A stretch of DNA of 64,000 nt from Saprospiraceae bacterium (GTDB lineage: Bacteria > Bacteroidota > Bacteroidia > Chitinophagales > Saprospiraceae). The notes beneath the pieces are model-generated. The model was not told the origin of the DNA. It saw only the letters and a program-made list of their open reading frames with translations, and made no database searches. The translations under genes and the position numbers were made by a program. Each line of letters begins with the position of its first letter. Position 1 is the first letter of the stretch. Where the stretch lies: positions 215,156-279,155 of the forward strand of contig JADJVN010000006.1 of the NCBI GenBank assembly GCA_016710585.1. The letters are read 5' to 3'. This document shows, piece by piece, positions 1 to 10,276 of the stretch.

Positions 1-13
1 AGTTACAAAATCC

Positions 14-502
14 ATGATGTATTTCACTTCTGGAGATTCAATTCCAATGAGTTATAGTGGGAAAGATACGGCACAATATTTTTTCTTTATCTTTGAAGCT
101 GAAGAAGATACCATTGGACTGGATCCTGGATTGAGCACCAATGGGCGATGGAGAGCAATTCATCTTGCAAAAATATTTAAAGACTATTCTTTTAAAACAA
201 TATTCTCTACTCCATTCAGGAAAGGGATCCTTACATTACAACCTCTGACAGATCAAACAAAACAAAAATTAACTTACTATGATCAAGCAGACATTAAAGC
301 CTTGCACAAAAAAATGGAAAATGCTTGGCCTGCTTCTTGTATAATAATCATCCATAAAGAAACATTTCCTTTGATTTTAAAAAAATATTTAAAACAAGCC
401 TTTACAGAAAATATTTCCACTGAACCCTCAGATAAAATATATGTGTTGAAACGCACAAAAAAACAATCACAACTTTTTTCCTACCGATATAAAATTAGAT
501 AA
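14..502 (+). CDS. Degenerate histidine-phosphatase-fold protein
   Basis: 162 residues. The middle looks like the SixA/phosphoglycerate mutase family: 'GLSTNGRWRAIHLAKI' followed by 'FKTIFSTPFRKGILTLQPL' matches the family pattern (LT..G..QA..L...L, then I.SSPL.R..QTA). A late 'IIIIHKETFPLIL' matches the second catalytic His segment. The N-terminal catalytic RHG/RHAE motif is absent: the equivalent strand reads 'FFFIFEAEED'. If the alignment is right, the phospho-accepting His is lost and the protein is probably not an active phosphatase. No stop precedes the ATG in frame before the window edge, so the true start could lie further upstream. It ends 4 bases before valS, suggesting co-transcription. 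Fold assignment is moderate; function is unknown. Confidence 0.6.
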   Translation: MMYFTSGDSIPMSYSGKDTAQYFFFIFEAEEDTIGLDPGLSTNGRWRAIHLAKIFKDYSFKTIFSTPFRKGILTLQPLTDQTKQKLTYYDQADIKALHKKMENAWPASCIIIIHKETFPLILKKYLKQAFTENISTEPSDKIYVLKRTKKQSQLFSYRYKIR

Positions 503-506
503 ATCT

Positions 507-3136
507 ATGTCTGAATTAGAATCACATTTTTCACCAAGTGAAATAGAAAATAAATGGTATGCTCATTGGTCAGATAAGGGCTACTTTAAATCAAGTCCCG
601 ATGATCGAGAAGCATTCTCCATCGTGATTCCACCGCCCAATATTACTGGAATTCTACACATGGGTCACATGTTGAATAATACGATACAAGATGCCTTGAT
701 CAGAAGAGCGAGATCACAAGGAAAAAATGCTTGTTGGGTTCCTGGTACAGATCACGCGTCGATTGCTACTGAAGCAAAAGTAGTACAAATGCTTCGCGAA
801 AAAGGTATCAAAAAATCTGATATCACCAGAGAAGAATTTTTGAAATATGCATTCGAATGGAAAGATAAATATGGAGGTATCATCCTACAACAACTTAAAA
901 AACTAGGTGCTTCGGCAGATTGGGATCGTACGGCATTTACCATGGATGAAGTGAGATCTGAAGCTGTGATTAAAGCCTTTGTTGATTTATACAATAGAGG
1001 AAAATTATACCGTGGAAAACGCATGGTAAATTGGGATCCAGAAGCAAAGACAGTGTTGTCCAATGAAGAAGTTTTGCACAGTGAAGAGAATGCAAATTTG
1101 TTTCACATACTTTATAAATTTGAAGGAAGTGAAGAAGGCATCATCATCGCGACACAAAGACCAGAAACGATCATGGTCGATGCAGCCGTTGCTGTAAATC
1201 CCAATGATGAGCGATATAAACATCTGCATGGAAAAAAAGTAATTATTCCATTGATCAACAAAGCAATTCCAATCATTGCTGATGATTATGTTGATCTAGA
1301 GTTTGGAACAGGAGCATTGAAAGTGACACCTGCCCATGATCAAAATGATTATGAGATTGGGATTCGTCATGGTCTAGAAATACTAGATGTGCTGAATGAT
1401 GATGGCACACTCAATGAGCATTCTATTTTATACAATGGAATGGATAGATTCGAAGTGCGCAAAAAAATAAAAGCTGATCTTGAAGCTTCTGGGAATTTAA
1501 TCAAAGTTGAATCTTACAGAACAAATATCGGAAGATCTGAACGAACAAATGCAGTCGTCGAACCAAAGCTTAGTTTGCAGTGGTATGTCGATACCAAACA
1601 AATTGCAAAACCAGCTCTCGATGCAGTAGAAAATGGTGAGATCAGTTTCTATCCAGATCACATGAAGAATACGTATCGTCACTGGATGGAGAATATCCGC
1701 GATTGGTGTATTTCGCGACAGTTGTGGTGGGGACATCGCGTTCCTGCTTATTATTATAATGATGAAATATTCGTTGCAGAAACTATAGAAAAAGCACTAG
1801 AAATTGCAAAACAAAAAACTGGAAATCAAAATCTAACAAGCGCTGATCTCAGACAAGATGAAGATGTATTGGATACATGGTTTTCATCATGGATGTGGCC
1901 TATATCCGTATTTGATGGAATGGATGGAAGTAAAGATTTTGATTACTATTTTCCGACGAGTGTACTCGTCACAGGATGGGATATCATCTTCCTTTGGGTA
2001 GCGCGTATGGCTATGGCAAGTTATGAGTGGAAAGGTAAATTACCATTTCATGATGTGTATTTCACAGGTATGGTTCGCGACAAACTGCGACGCAAGATGA
2101 GCAAATCATTGGGTAATTCACCAGATGCATTGAAGCTCATTGATGATTACGGAGCAGATGGAGTTCGCTTTGGAATGTTGGCTTGTTCTCCTGCTGGAGG
2201 CGATCTTTTATTTGATGAAAAATTATGTGAACAAGGGCGAAATTTTACCAATAAACTTTGGAATGCGACAAGACTAATTAAAGGATGGCAGACAGACTCA
2301 ACTATTGAAATCAATAGTGGCAATGCGATCGTGAACACATACATGAATGATCGCTATGCAGAAATATCTACAGAGATCGAGAGATTTACGCACAATATAA
2401 ATTGTCTGAAGTATTGAAGTTGATATACAATTTTGCTTGGGATGATTTTTGTTCATTTTATTTAGAAGCAATAAAGCCTCAACAAAATACTGCCATTGCA
2501 TCTCAGCAAAAAGATGCATGTATTGCGATCTTCGAAAAAATCTGTATCATACTACATCCGTTCATGCCATTCATCACTGAAGAAATATGGCATCAATTGA
2601 AAGAAAGAAAGGAAGGTGATGATTGTTTCAAAGCAGCATATCATGTAGAAAAACTTTCATCTCGAGAGGTCATCGAAGAAATTACAGAGTTGAGATCTGT
2701 ACTGACATCTACAAAAGATTTGAGAAACAAATACGGAGTAAAAAATGCAGTCGCCGTTCCACTTGCCATATTGCCAAATGAAGGAATATCTTTAATTAAA
2801 AATGAAGGATGCTTTCTCCTGCTTAAAAAATTGGGAAATTTTAGTGAAGTCAATTTCACTTCTACAGAAGTTGCAGATGCGCAATCCTTTTTAGGACTTC
2901 GAAACAAATATTATTTGACACTGCCGATATCAATCAATATTGAAGAAGAAAAATCAAAACTCAATAAAGAAATCGAAGCTGCAAAATCCTTTATCTCAAT
3001 GACTGAAAAGAAATTGAGCAATGAGAAATTTGTAGCCAATGCATCTCCAGATGTAGTAGAAAAGGAGAGACAAAAATTAACTGATGGCAATGCTCGGCTT
3101 GCTGCATTGGAGGAGAGTTTAAAGACTTTGGGATAG
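507..3136 (+). CDS. valS: Valyl-tRNA synthetase (split by one missing base)
   Basis: Class I aminoacyl-tRNA synthetase charging tRNA-Val in the cytoplasm. The HIGH-type motif is 'HMGH' at residues 51-54 after 'IPPPNITG'. The editing domain carries 'ATQRPETIMVD'. KMSKS is at residues 530-534. The C-terminal anticodon-binding domain ('YNFAWDDFCSFYLE') and the coiled-coil arm ('EEEKSKLNKEIEAAKSF') follow. The reading frame breaks near 2385-2390: the first frame ends at 2417, and the correct continuation 'YAQYKLSEVLKLIYNF' lies one frame back. One extra T in the 'gagattta' stretch restores a single protein of about 876 residues, the usual ValRS length. Because the gene is essential I treat the break as a sequence error, not a true pseudogene. 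It starts 4 bases after the phosphatase-like gene. Confidence 0.95.
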
Positions 3137-3201
3137 TAGAAAGTATCAAACAGATCATATTCTAGAGAATAAAAATATATCATAAAATCGAAATAGGATT
3201 T

Positions 3202-3209
3202 TATCTTTG
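3202..3209 (+). promoter_or_regulatory. Bacteroidota -7 promoter element (TATCTTTG)
   Basis: Matches the Bacteroidota sigma consensus TAnnTTTG exactly and lies 20 bases before the ATG of the secreted DUF6055-like gene. No clear -33 TTTG is visible. Confidence 0.55.
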
Positions 3210-3228
3210 AGTTTATAAAAACAATTCC

Positions 3229-5252
3229 ATGTATAGAGCTCAATTGAATTTTGTCCTCACGATATTTATTTTGTTCCTATTTCAGCAATTTGCATATTCA
3301 CAAAAGACAGTTTATATACCAAGCTTCATGACGAGCTCAGGAATGGATCCAAAGGACCCAAAAAGTCAATGGAGTCTTAGCAGAAGTTTGGAAACGGAAA
3401 ATTTAGTAATTTTTTGGGAAGCTGGCTTTGGTACAGACCCTAGCAAATCGCCAAGTCCCTATACTGTGAATCTCAAAAATTTAATTGACATATCTGAGAA
3501 GACCTTTTCTTTCTATTTGGATTCTTTGAAATTTGCAATCAGGGATAGTTCTGTTTTGGATGATTATAAATTGATGATTTTTTTATTGCATAGCACTGAC
3601 TGGGCTGCGTATGGCTCGGGACAAGATGATAAGGTTGGATCATTATTTATCAACCCTGCAGCTGCGAATATCGATGAAGTGGTTGCACATGAAGTTGGAC
3701 ATTGCTTTCAATATATTACTGGTTGTGATACAAAGGGCGGATTTAGATATGGACTGGGAGACAATGGCAAAGGAGGCAATGGCTTCTGGGAACAATGTGC
3801 ACAATGGATGGCATATAAAACCAAGCCAGATTTGTTTTTTACAAGCGGAAATTTTTCAGCTTATACACGCAATAATCATAAGCATATTTTTGACGAAGGG
3901 GCTAGATATGACAACTATTTTTTACCTGAGTATTGGACTTTCCAAGCGAGGATTTTTTTATGGGAAAACTATGGAGAGATGCTCGATTCCCTGAAGATCC
4001 AGTGGACGCCTATAAAAGAATCAACACATAAAGCCAAGCGCAATTTAATCTTGAAATGTATGACCATGCCGCTCGACTTACGACATGGGATTTGCCATCA
4101 CTTAAAGTGCTTGGGGCAAATTATATTGACAAAAGAGAGCAGACAAAAATGAAACTGATGCCTAATGGATTTTGGCAAATTGATTCTACCGTTTGTATTG
4201 AAAACTATGGTTACAATTCAATCAAACTAAACGTCCCTGCAGCTGGAACAAAGATGTCAGCCAAATTAAAAGGCATAGTAGGAGATCCTTCATTTCGAAT
4301 AAAGAACAAAGCAATGGCTGGCTGGACTTTTGGATTTGTCGCATTACTCAAAGATGGACAAAGAGTATATAGCAATTCAATGAATGCAAAATACATCAAT
4401 GCAAATCCAGATATAACATTGGAATTTGTCTGTCCAAATAATTGTGTAAAATTATGGCTAGTCGTCACAGGTTCACCTCAATCCCACTGGCATCATGAAT
4501 GGGATGATAACCCGTCAAATGATGAACAATGGCCCTATCAAATCAAATTTGAAAATACAGATCTATTGATGCCATCTTATGGCCCACTCAAGGATATTAC
4601 TCTTAACTATGATCTTCAGATGAAACCGAAATCAACTTATGATCCTATACCTGTTTCATTGGATGTCGCCAAGATAGCAGAGGCCTTTGCCTCAACGAGT
4701 TCAGATGTATTCGCTACGCTCTCCAATTCTATAAAATACTATGCCATCAATCCTGATGGAACTAAAAATGATCAATCCACAGCTAATGCACCAGGACATT
4801 GGTTTGACAAATTGGGGAAAGTGACGAATTGGGGAAACAACTCATTTGTCTATTCCGAATTAAAATATCAAAATGCAATCGCGAACATCGGACAATATCC
4901 GAATCAATGTAAGCTTGGTGATTCGATTACAATCAGACAAGCACTCGTTTTTCAGCGAACACCGACAGAATCTGCACAAGTAACTTTAGTATTTAATATT
5001 CGCATCTCGGATGTAATACTGAATACAGATCAACATGTAAATTCAATTATTTGTTATCCCAATCCAACCAAGGATATTTTATATTTGAATCGCGATTGTT
5101 CATGGATCCTCTATAACGAATTTGGCCAACAAATTCTAACTAACAACAGCGATCGAGTTAATTTGTCTGAACTTTCTTCAGGAATATATTTTTTGAAATT
5201 ATATAATGAGCTATCGCCTAAAGTAATCAAAGTTTTGAAAATTAGAGAATAA
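3229..5252 (+). pseudogene. Secreted DUF6055/DUF4859 metalloprotease-like protein, frameshift plus stop
   Basis: A signal peptide ('ILFLFQQFAYSQ') is followed by a domain with a zinc-protease-like 'VVAHEVGHCFQY' (HExxH) and a downstream 'GFWEQCAQWMAY' glutamate, as in the large secreted Bacteroidota proteins annotated DUF6055/DUF4859. The C-terminal part (from about 4056) carries the DUF4859-like region ('FATLSNSIKYYAINPDG') and a T9SS type A sorting domain ('CYPNPTKDILYL...SGIYFLKLY'). Two lesions separate the halves. Around 3975-3985 the frame must step back one base to read 'ARFPEDPVDAYKRINT'. Then TAA at 4029-4031 replaces an expected Leu before 'SQAQFNLEMYDHAARL'. One lesion could be a read error; two within 60 bases make a real pseudogene possible. 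Protease activity is inferred only from the motif. Confidence 0.75.
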
Positions 5253-5269
5253 GTTTCTTTGTTATCAAA

Positions 5270-5534
5270 ACCAAGCTAAAGCTTTTCGTAAATTGTCTGG
5301 ATCACGGATTAAATGGATTATAGGATTTCACGGATCTTAGCTAATATGATGCAATAAAATAGTTAAATCATTACGTCGCTTACTTGACAAATAACCTAGC
5401 TAAAGCTTTTCGTTATAACCCACCTAAATCCTCTCTATAAATATGTCACTCCTACGGAGCTTTTATTCGTACATTTTCAGATTTGCGCATTATCACATTA
5501 ACTAATTCTCTCATTAACTAATTATCACATTAAC
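5270..5534. repeat. Compound intergenic repeat, copy A
   Basis: Non-coding. It contains words shared with three other gaps: 'ggatcacggattaaatgg', 'ataacccacctaaatcctc', the hairpin 'atgtcactcctacggagc' (5443-5460, CTCC-tac-GGAG), and a run of 'cattaactaatt' units. Copies B, C and D are at 7866-8202, 10085-10276 and 12170-12384. It resembles the REP-like interspersed repeats of Bacteroidota. Confidence 0.7.
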
Positions 5535-7685
5535 TCAGTGTTGTATCACTACTTTTCTTGACCAAGATTTATCATCTGATGTTAAGATGTAAAATCCATT
5601 TTCAATCTCTCCAGTTGGTATGCTCATTACTCCTTCAACAATAGGATATTTTCCGGTCTCTTTGCCATTCAGATCAAATAGCAACACATGCTTTGAGCCT
5701 CCCTTGTGCTCTATATTTAACCACAACATATCTGACGCTGGGTTGGGATATAACAAAATTCTTGGTCGTTGCTCATCAAAGACTCCAGTTGTAAACCATG
5801 TGCTATCACAAGGATAGTTTTGAAAATTATAAGCAATAGTATCTGAATTAAAACAACGCAATTTAGTAATGCTGAGGGGACCACTAGCTAGAGTCTCAAA
5901 AATTAGTTTTACATTTTCTTCCCTGCTCCAATATTTTTATAAACTTGAACTAATCTATCTTCTTTTGGATCACCATTTTCCTAATTCGAATAAGTTGGGT
6001 TAAAATTGTATCTGTGCCAAGCACTGTATTATACACTGAATCAACTGTTATTTCAGCTAATTTAATTTCTCTTTTAAATGGATCCATATACTCAATAGAA
6101 TAATTTTTAAATGGCGCAGCAAAATCATAATACATCACATACTTCTTTATATCATTATCCCAAAAATACATCTTCTCATCTTCATAATACATTGAGTCAC
6201 TATTAATGACATATATTTTTTTACCATTTGAATTAGCAGTATCCCTTATTTGAATTTTCACAAATTTAATATCAGAGTTTCCACCGCCGATATAATTTTC
6301 GGTCTCATATGTCCATGTCGTACCAATATTAAATGATGGAACTTTTTCTTTCTCCTTAGGTCGAATTCTGATGATGGTATCACATGGATATCCCTCTAAA
6401 CAACCCAATGAATCAACTCTGAGTTGCCATACTTGGTTTGTTTGCACTTTATAGGGATCTAACGCACTCATCTGCCAATTGCTATAAAATGCATTACCAC
6501 AGGCTATGATATCTCCATTATCCAATTCCTCTGCCTTATTAAGATCAGAATATCTGTATTGTCCATAGATGTCTATATCTAATAATTCTTGAGGCAATTT
6601 ATAGATACGCAACCACTTTATTGATCCATTTGGAGACATGCGGCATATAAAACCATTCCATGCTGTGCTCAAGTCTCCTCCTGGAACTTTACTATCTCTA
6701 GTATCTCTTACCCTTCCTGTCGTCAGGATATCTCCATTTTTACATTCTTTTATTCGACTTGTCTTATAATATCTTCCATCAATCAATTGATTATTAGGAA
6801 ATTCTACACTCCATTCTAGTTCCAATTTTTTATTCAGTTTATTTACTGATCCAACAGTATAAGTATTTTGCTTTATTGGATGCTCACGGGTGCAAAAATA
6901 ATAATCACCAGTTTTACTTACAAGCAAACTAACTTTGTTATTAGTGTCGTTATTTTTACATTGGAAAGAATCTAACACATTGCCTTCTGTATCAATTTTT
7001 ATAATCTTAAACATGTGTTCAATATTAGATGCACCAGCAGGGGCGCCACTATTCATAATAAAAGCTAGGTTCCCATCATGGGTAGTTTGGAGCTCATGTG
7101 CATCTTTTGTATAATCACCATGAGTAAAAGATCTTGACCAGTTAATTATCAAAGTATTGGTGTCAATACTCGATAGAATAATCCTAGGAATAGTGCTTCT
7201 TGAATATGAAAATTCATTAGATAAAGTATATAAATTATTATTACAAAAAAAACACCCTTACTTGTCTGGGTCAAATCAGTATTATTCGGTTTAATAATTT
7301 TAGAATTTAAAACTCGAAATTTTTCATTATATTTTCCCAAAAAAGAAAAATTATCTTTTATTTCCCAAGTCTTTGAACGATTAATAAAACTATTTCTTTT
7401 TAAGTAGATATATTAAAATTATTGGCCAGACTCTGTGTGTCTAAATTAATTTCTTCAAATATTTCTCCACTTAGATTTGTGCGAACTATTTTGGTGCAAG
7501 ACCGATCGCCGAATTCAAAAGGACAAAATCTATCACAAAACAAGTAATTATCTCCTTTATAATGAGTAAAATCATTTAGCCCACTTCCAATCACACTGGA
7601 CTCTAAAGTATAAACTCTTTGAAAAAGTATTTTGGCTTAAAAGGTAGTTAAAACTAACTAAACTTATTAGTAAAATATGCTTCAT
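5535..7685 (-). pseudogene. T9SS-secreted repeat protein, multiply frameshifted
   Basis: Reconstructed from five partial frames. ATG at 7685 begins a signal peptide ('MKHILLISLVSFNYLLSQ'). Further pieces follow at 7594-7400 ('GLNDFTHYKGDNYLFCDRF'), 7340-7149 and 7152-5950 (the long body, with 'TTHDGNLAFIMNSG', 'NGDIIACGNAF', 'SLGCLEGYPCDT'). The last piece, 5861-5535, ends in a T9SS type A domain ('LLYPNPASDMLWLNI...NGFYILTSDD'). Single-base steps near 7640, 7400, 7250, 7150, 5950 and 5905 would join them into about 717 residues. Several breaks fall in A or T runs, e.g. the A run near 7246. Six breaks in 2.1 kb is denser than in neighbouring housekeeping genes, so genuine decay is possible. 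Function of the body is unknown; it resembles secreted 'delta-60 repeat/SBBP-like' narrative-repeat proteins only loosely. Confidence 0.65.
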
Positions 7686-7865
7686 ATTGTAGGTTTTGTA
7701 ATTTTAAAAATAGATATTTCCTAGTAATATTAATCGAAACTTGGCTACAATTTACAAGTTATTTTTGAAATTGTATATTTTTTAAGATTTTTTATATTTG
7801 CAGAAAAAAAAATTAAAATACAATATTGCTCTGAACTAGCTATAAGATTGGGATTCACATTATGC

Positions 7866-8202
7866 AATAACCCAGTTAAATCATTTCATAAATTGTCTGA
7901 ATCACGGATTAAATGGATTGTTGGATTTCGCGGATTAAAAATTATGGGATGAATGCTCACATGACGAAAAACCCATTTAAAGCATTTCGTAATAACCCAC
8001 CTAAATCCTCTCTATAAATATGTCACTCCTACGGAGCTTTTATTCGAACATTTTCAGATTTGCACATTATCACATTAGCTAATTCTCTCATTAACTAATT
8101 AAAAGAATCCGTGTCCATCCTTAAATCAGTACAATCCGCGATTCCGACAAATTATTTGCACATTAGCTAATTATCACATTAACTAATTAACTAATTAACT
8201 AA
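7866..8202. repeat. Compound intergenic repeat, copy B
   Basis: Shares with copy A the 'atcacggattaaatggatt' word, 'cgtaataacccacctaaa', the hairpin 'atgtcactcctacggagc' (8020-8037) and 'cacattagctaatt/attaactaatt' units. It also has the 'aatccgcgattccgacaaatta' type word seen in copies C and D. It lies just downstream of the stop of the decayed minus-strand gene. The rest of the gap, 7686-7865, is AT-rich with no recognisable feature. Confidence 0.7.
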
Positions 8203-9957
8203 TTAAATTTTCACAATTTTCTCCGACTTAACGATTCTATTCCGCTCTATAATTTCTACTATATAAACACCTGATGATAATGATTCTGTGTTGATGATGT
8301 TGCTACCTTCGTAAAGTCTTTTGGTGATGATTTTATTTCCATGTAGATCGTAAAGATTCATGATCATTTTTTCAGGGAGATAGTCATTGACTTGGATGAT
8401 GAGAATTTCTCTCATCGGATTCGGTGAGAGTGCGATATCGATCAATGGATTATCTGCTCCATCTTTTGTAGCGGTGGTGCCTATATTTATCTTTTTGCAT
8501 TTGGTACTTTCACCATTTTTGTTCTTGGCGCGAAGACATACTTCATAGATGCCATCTTTCGCATAAGTATGGATGATCGAAGTATCCCAAACTGTAGTGT
8601 AATATGGCTGTGATCCATCGCCCCAGTCCCACCAAAATTCTTCTGGTTCATACCAGCTTAAATTGGTGAAGTCTATACTGCGATAGTTCATCGTATCTTG
8701 ATCGTAGCGAAACTCCGCTACTGGTATATTGTCTATGCCGAGGCTATCGCTTAGGCTGCCATCAATGGGGCCGAGGCGATAGTTAGGGAAAGAAGGTAGG
8801 CATTTATTCATCGTGATTTTGATAGAGTGCTGTTTTACTCCACAAGCTGTGCCTTTGAGATTGGGCTTATCGATAGTAAACAAATATTGCTGAGTACAAC
8901 AGCTCGTTGTACCATATATTCTACCATCAGGAGCAGACTCTATATATCCAAACCAGGTCGACTCTTATTCCACCTGAGTAATATAATTAAATTCATCAAA
9001 TGTTGCCACTGTATCCAATTTAATTTCATCCTTACTTAAATCAAACTGATATAAATATAGTTTTGCGTGAAACATATAGATATTTAGAATTAGGTGAAAT
9101 GCTACACCAAAAAGATGAAAAGAGCTATAGTCATTAAATGTGTAATCTATAGGATTAGATAATTTACCAGTAGCTCTATCAAAATCAAAAATATCAAGGT
9201 AAGATTCATATTTGGTGTTTTGATAATATTCTGAGGAAATGGCTATTTTATTTCCTAATCCATTTACTGAGACTTCATTCGATGTACTTTCCAGAGTCCT
9301 TCCAACGAAATTCTTTATTGTACTTAAGACTTCACCAGTTTTTGCAGATACAAGATGACAGAAAAAAATATTTGAATGTAGTTTTACCTAATAACCCACC
9401 AGTCTCTCCCATTGGAATGTTTTATAGAAATAATCTTTTAGATTTAAAGTATCTTCTAATAATTTTCTTTCTTAACAATTACCTTGGTCATTAATCTTGC
9501 TTCAAATTTACTTAAAAAAAAGATCCTTAGACTGGAAGTTAAACCAGGAGGGCTATAATATTTTTGCCATACATAAAATAAGTGTCTTCCTCGGTTGAAG
9601 GAATAATCACTGCCATTTGTGGAAATAGATCCGCTTGATCAGAAATACCAAAATGCCATTCTGAAGCCGCATTGTATTTCGACCTTCTGCAATATAGCCA
9701 TTGTATGAAAACAAATAATTCCCATCCCTGTCTGATATCGTATTCGCTGTACCTAAAAAGTCTATTCTTTTGAATGTGTCATAAATAAAACTAGGATTCA
9801 AGCTAGGTGTATTGAAGTCTATTTTAGTGATTCCAAATGGACCAGGCAAACTATCATCAGGAGAATCATATCCTGTAAGCCAATTATAATCGTGTTTCTG
9901 AGAATAACTTGAAATAGTACTCAGCATTAAAATAATTATATTGAAAGTATGTTTCAT
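8203..9957 (-). pseudogene. Decayed tandem copy of the PKD/propeller T9SS protein
   Basis: A near-identical but broken copy of the intact gene at 10277-12043. The N-terminus reads openly for 116 residues from ATG 9957 (same signal peptide 'MKHTFNIIILMLSTISSYSQ'). The last 226 residues are open from 8883 to 8203 (PKD segment 'WWDWGDGSQPYYTTVWDTS' and T9SS tail 'LSPNPMREILII'). Between 8884 and 9606 the homology continues but with many small deletions and insertions, for example around 8960-8995 and 9280-9480. Overall length (1755 versus 1767 bases) shows the whole gene was duplicated and then decayed. The upstream region, including a -7 element CAAATATA at 10001-10008 on the reverse strand, is also duplicated. 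Confidence 0.85.
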
Positions 9958-10276
9958 TTAGTTGAATTATTATAGTGATTTAGTTAAGACTCAACTATTG
10001 CAAATATAAAAAAATTATATCAAAGCTAGAATTATTTATTGAACAAACTTGAATATGAGATTTATTAAATAGAATCATTCGTTGCTCACATTTCGTAATA
10101 ACCCACCTAAAATATTTCGTAATAACCCACCTAAATCCTCCCTTGAAAATGGAGGACTTTATGCCTACTGGATTAAAAAAATCTGCGTCTTTCACTTAAT
10201 CCGCTTAATCCGTGATTCAGACAAATTATTTGCCCATTAGCTAATTATCACATTAACTAATTAACTAATTAACTAA
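9958..10276. repeat. Duplicated promoter region plus compound repeat, copy C
   Basis: 9958-10080 matches the upstream region of the intact copy (12044-12170) almost base for base, including the TAnnTTTG element (10001-10008, minus strand). 10085-10276 carries two 'tttcgtaataacccaccta' words, a hairpin (10135-10155, TCCTCC ... GGAGGA), 'aatccgtgattcagacaaat' and four 'attaactaatt' units. No gene is present. Confidence 0.7.

Noticed and set aside
507..3136. Programmed ribosomal frameshifting in valS (and topA, ABC-F)
   Set aside because: No slippery heptamer plus structure is seen. The same type of missing base occurs in many unrelated genes, so a sequence error is simpler.
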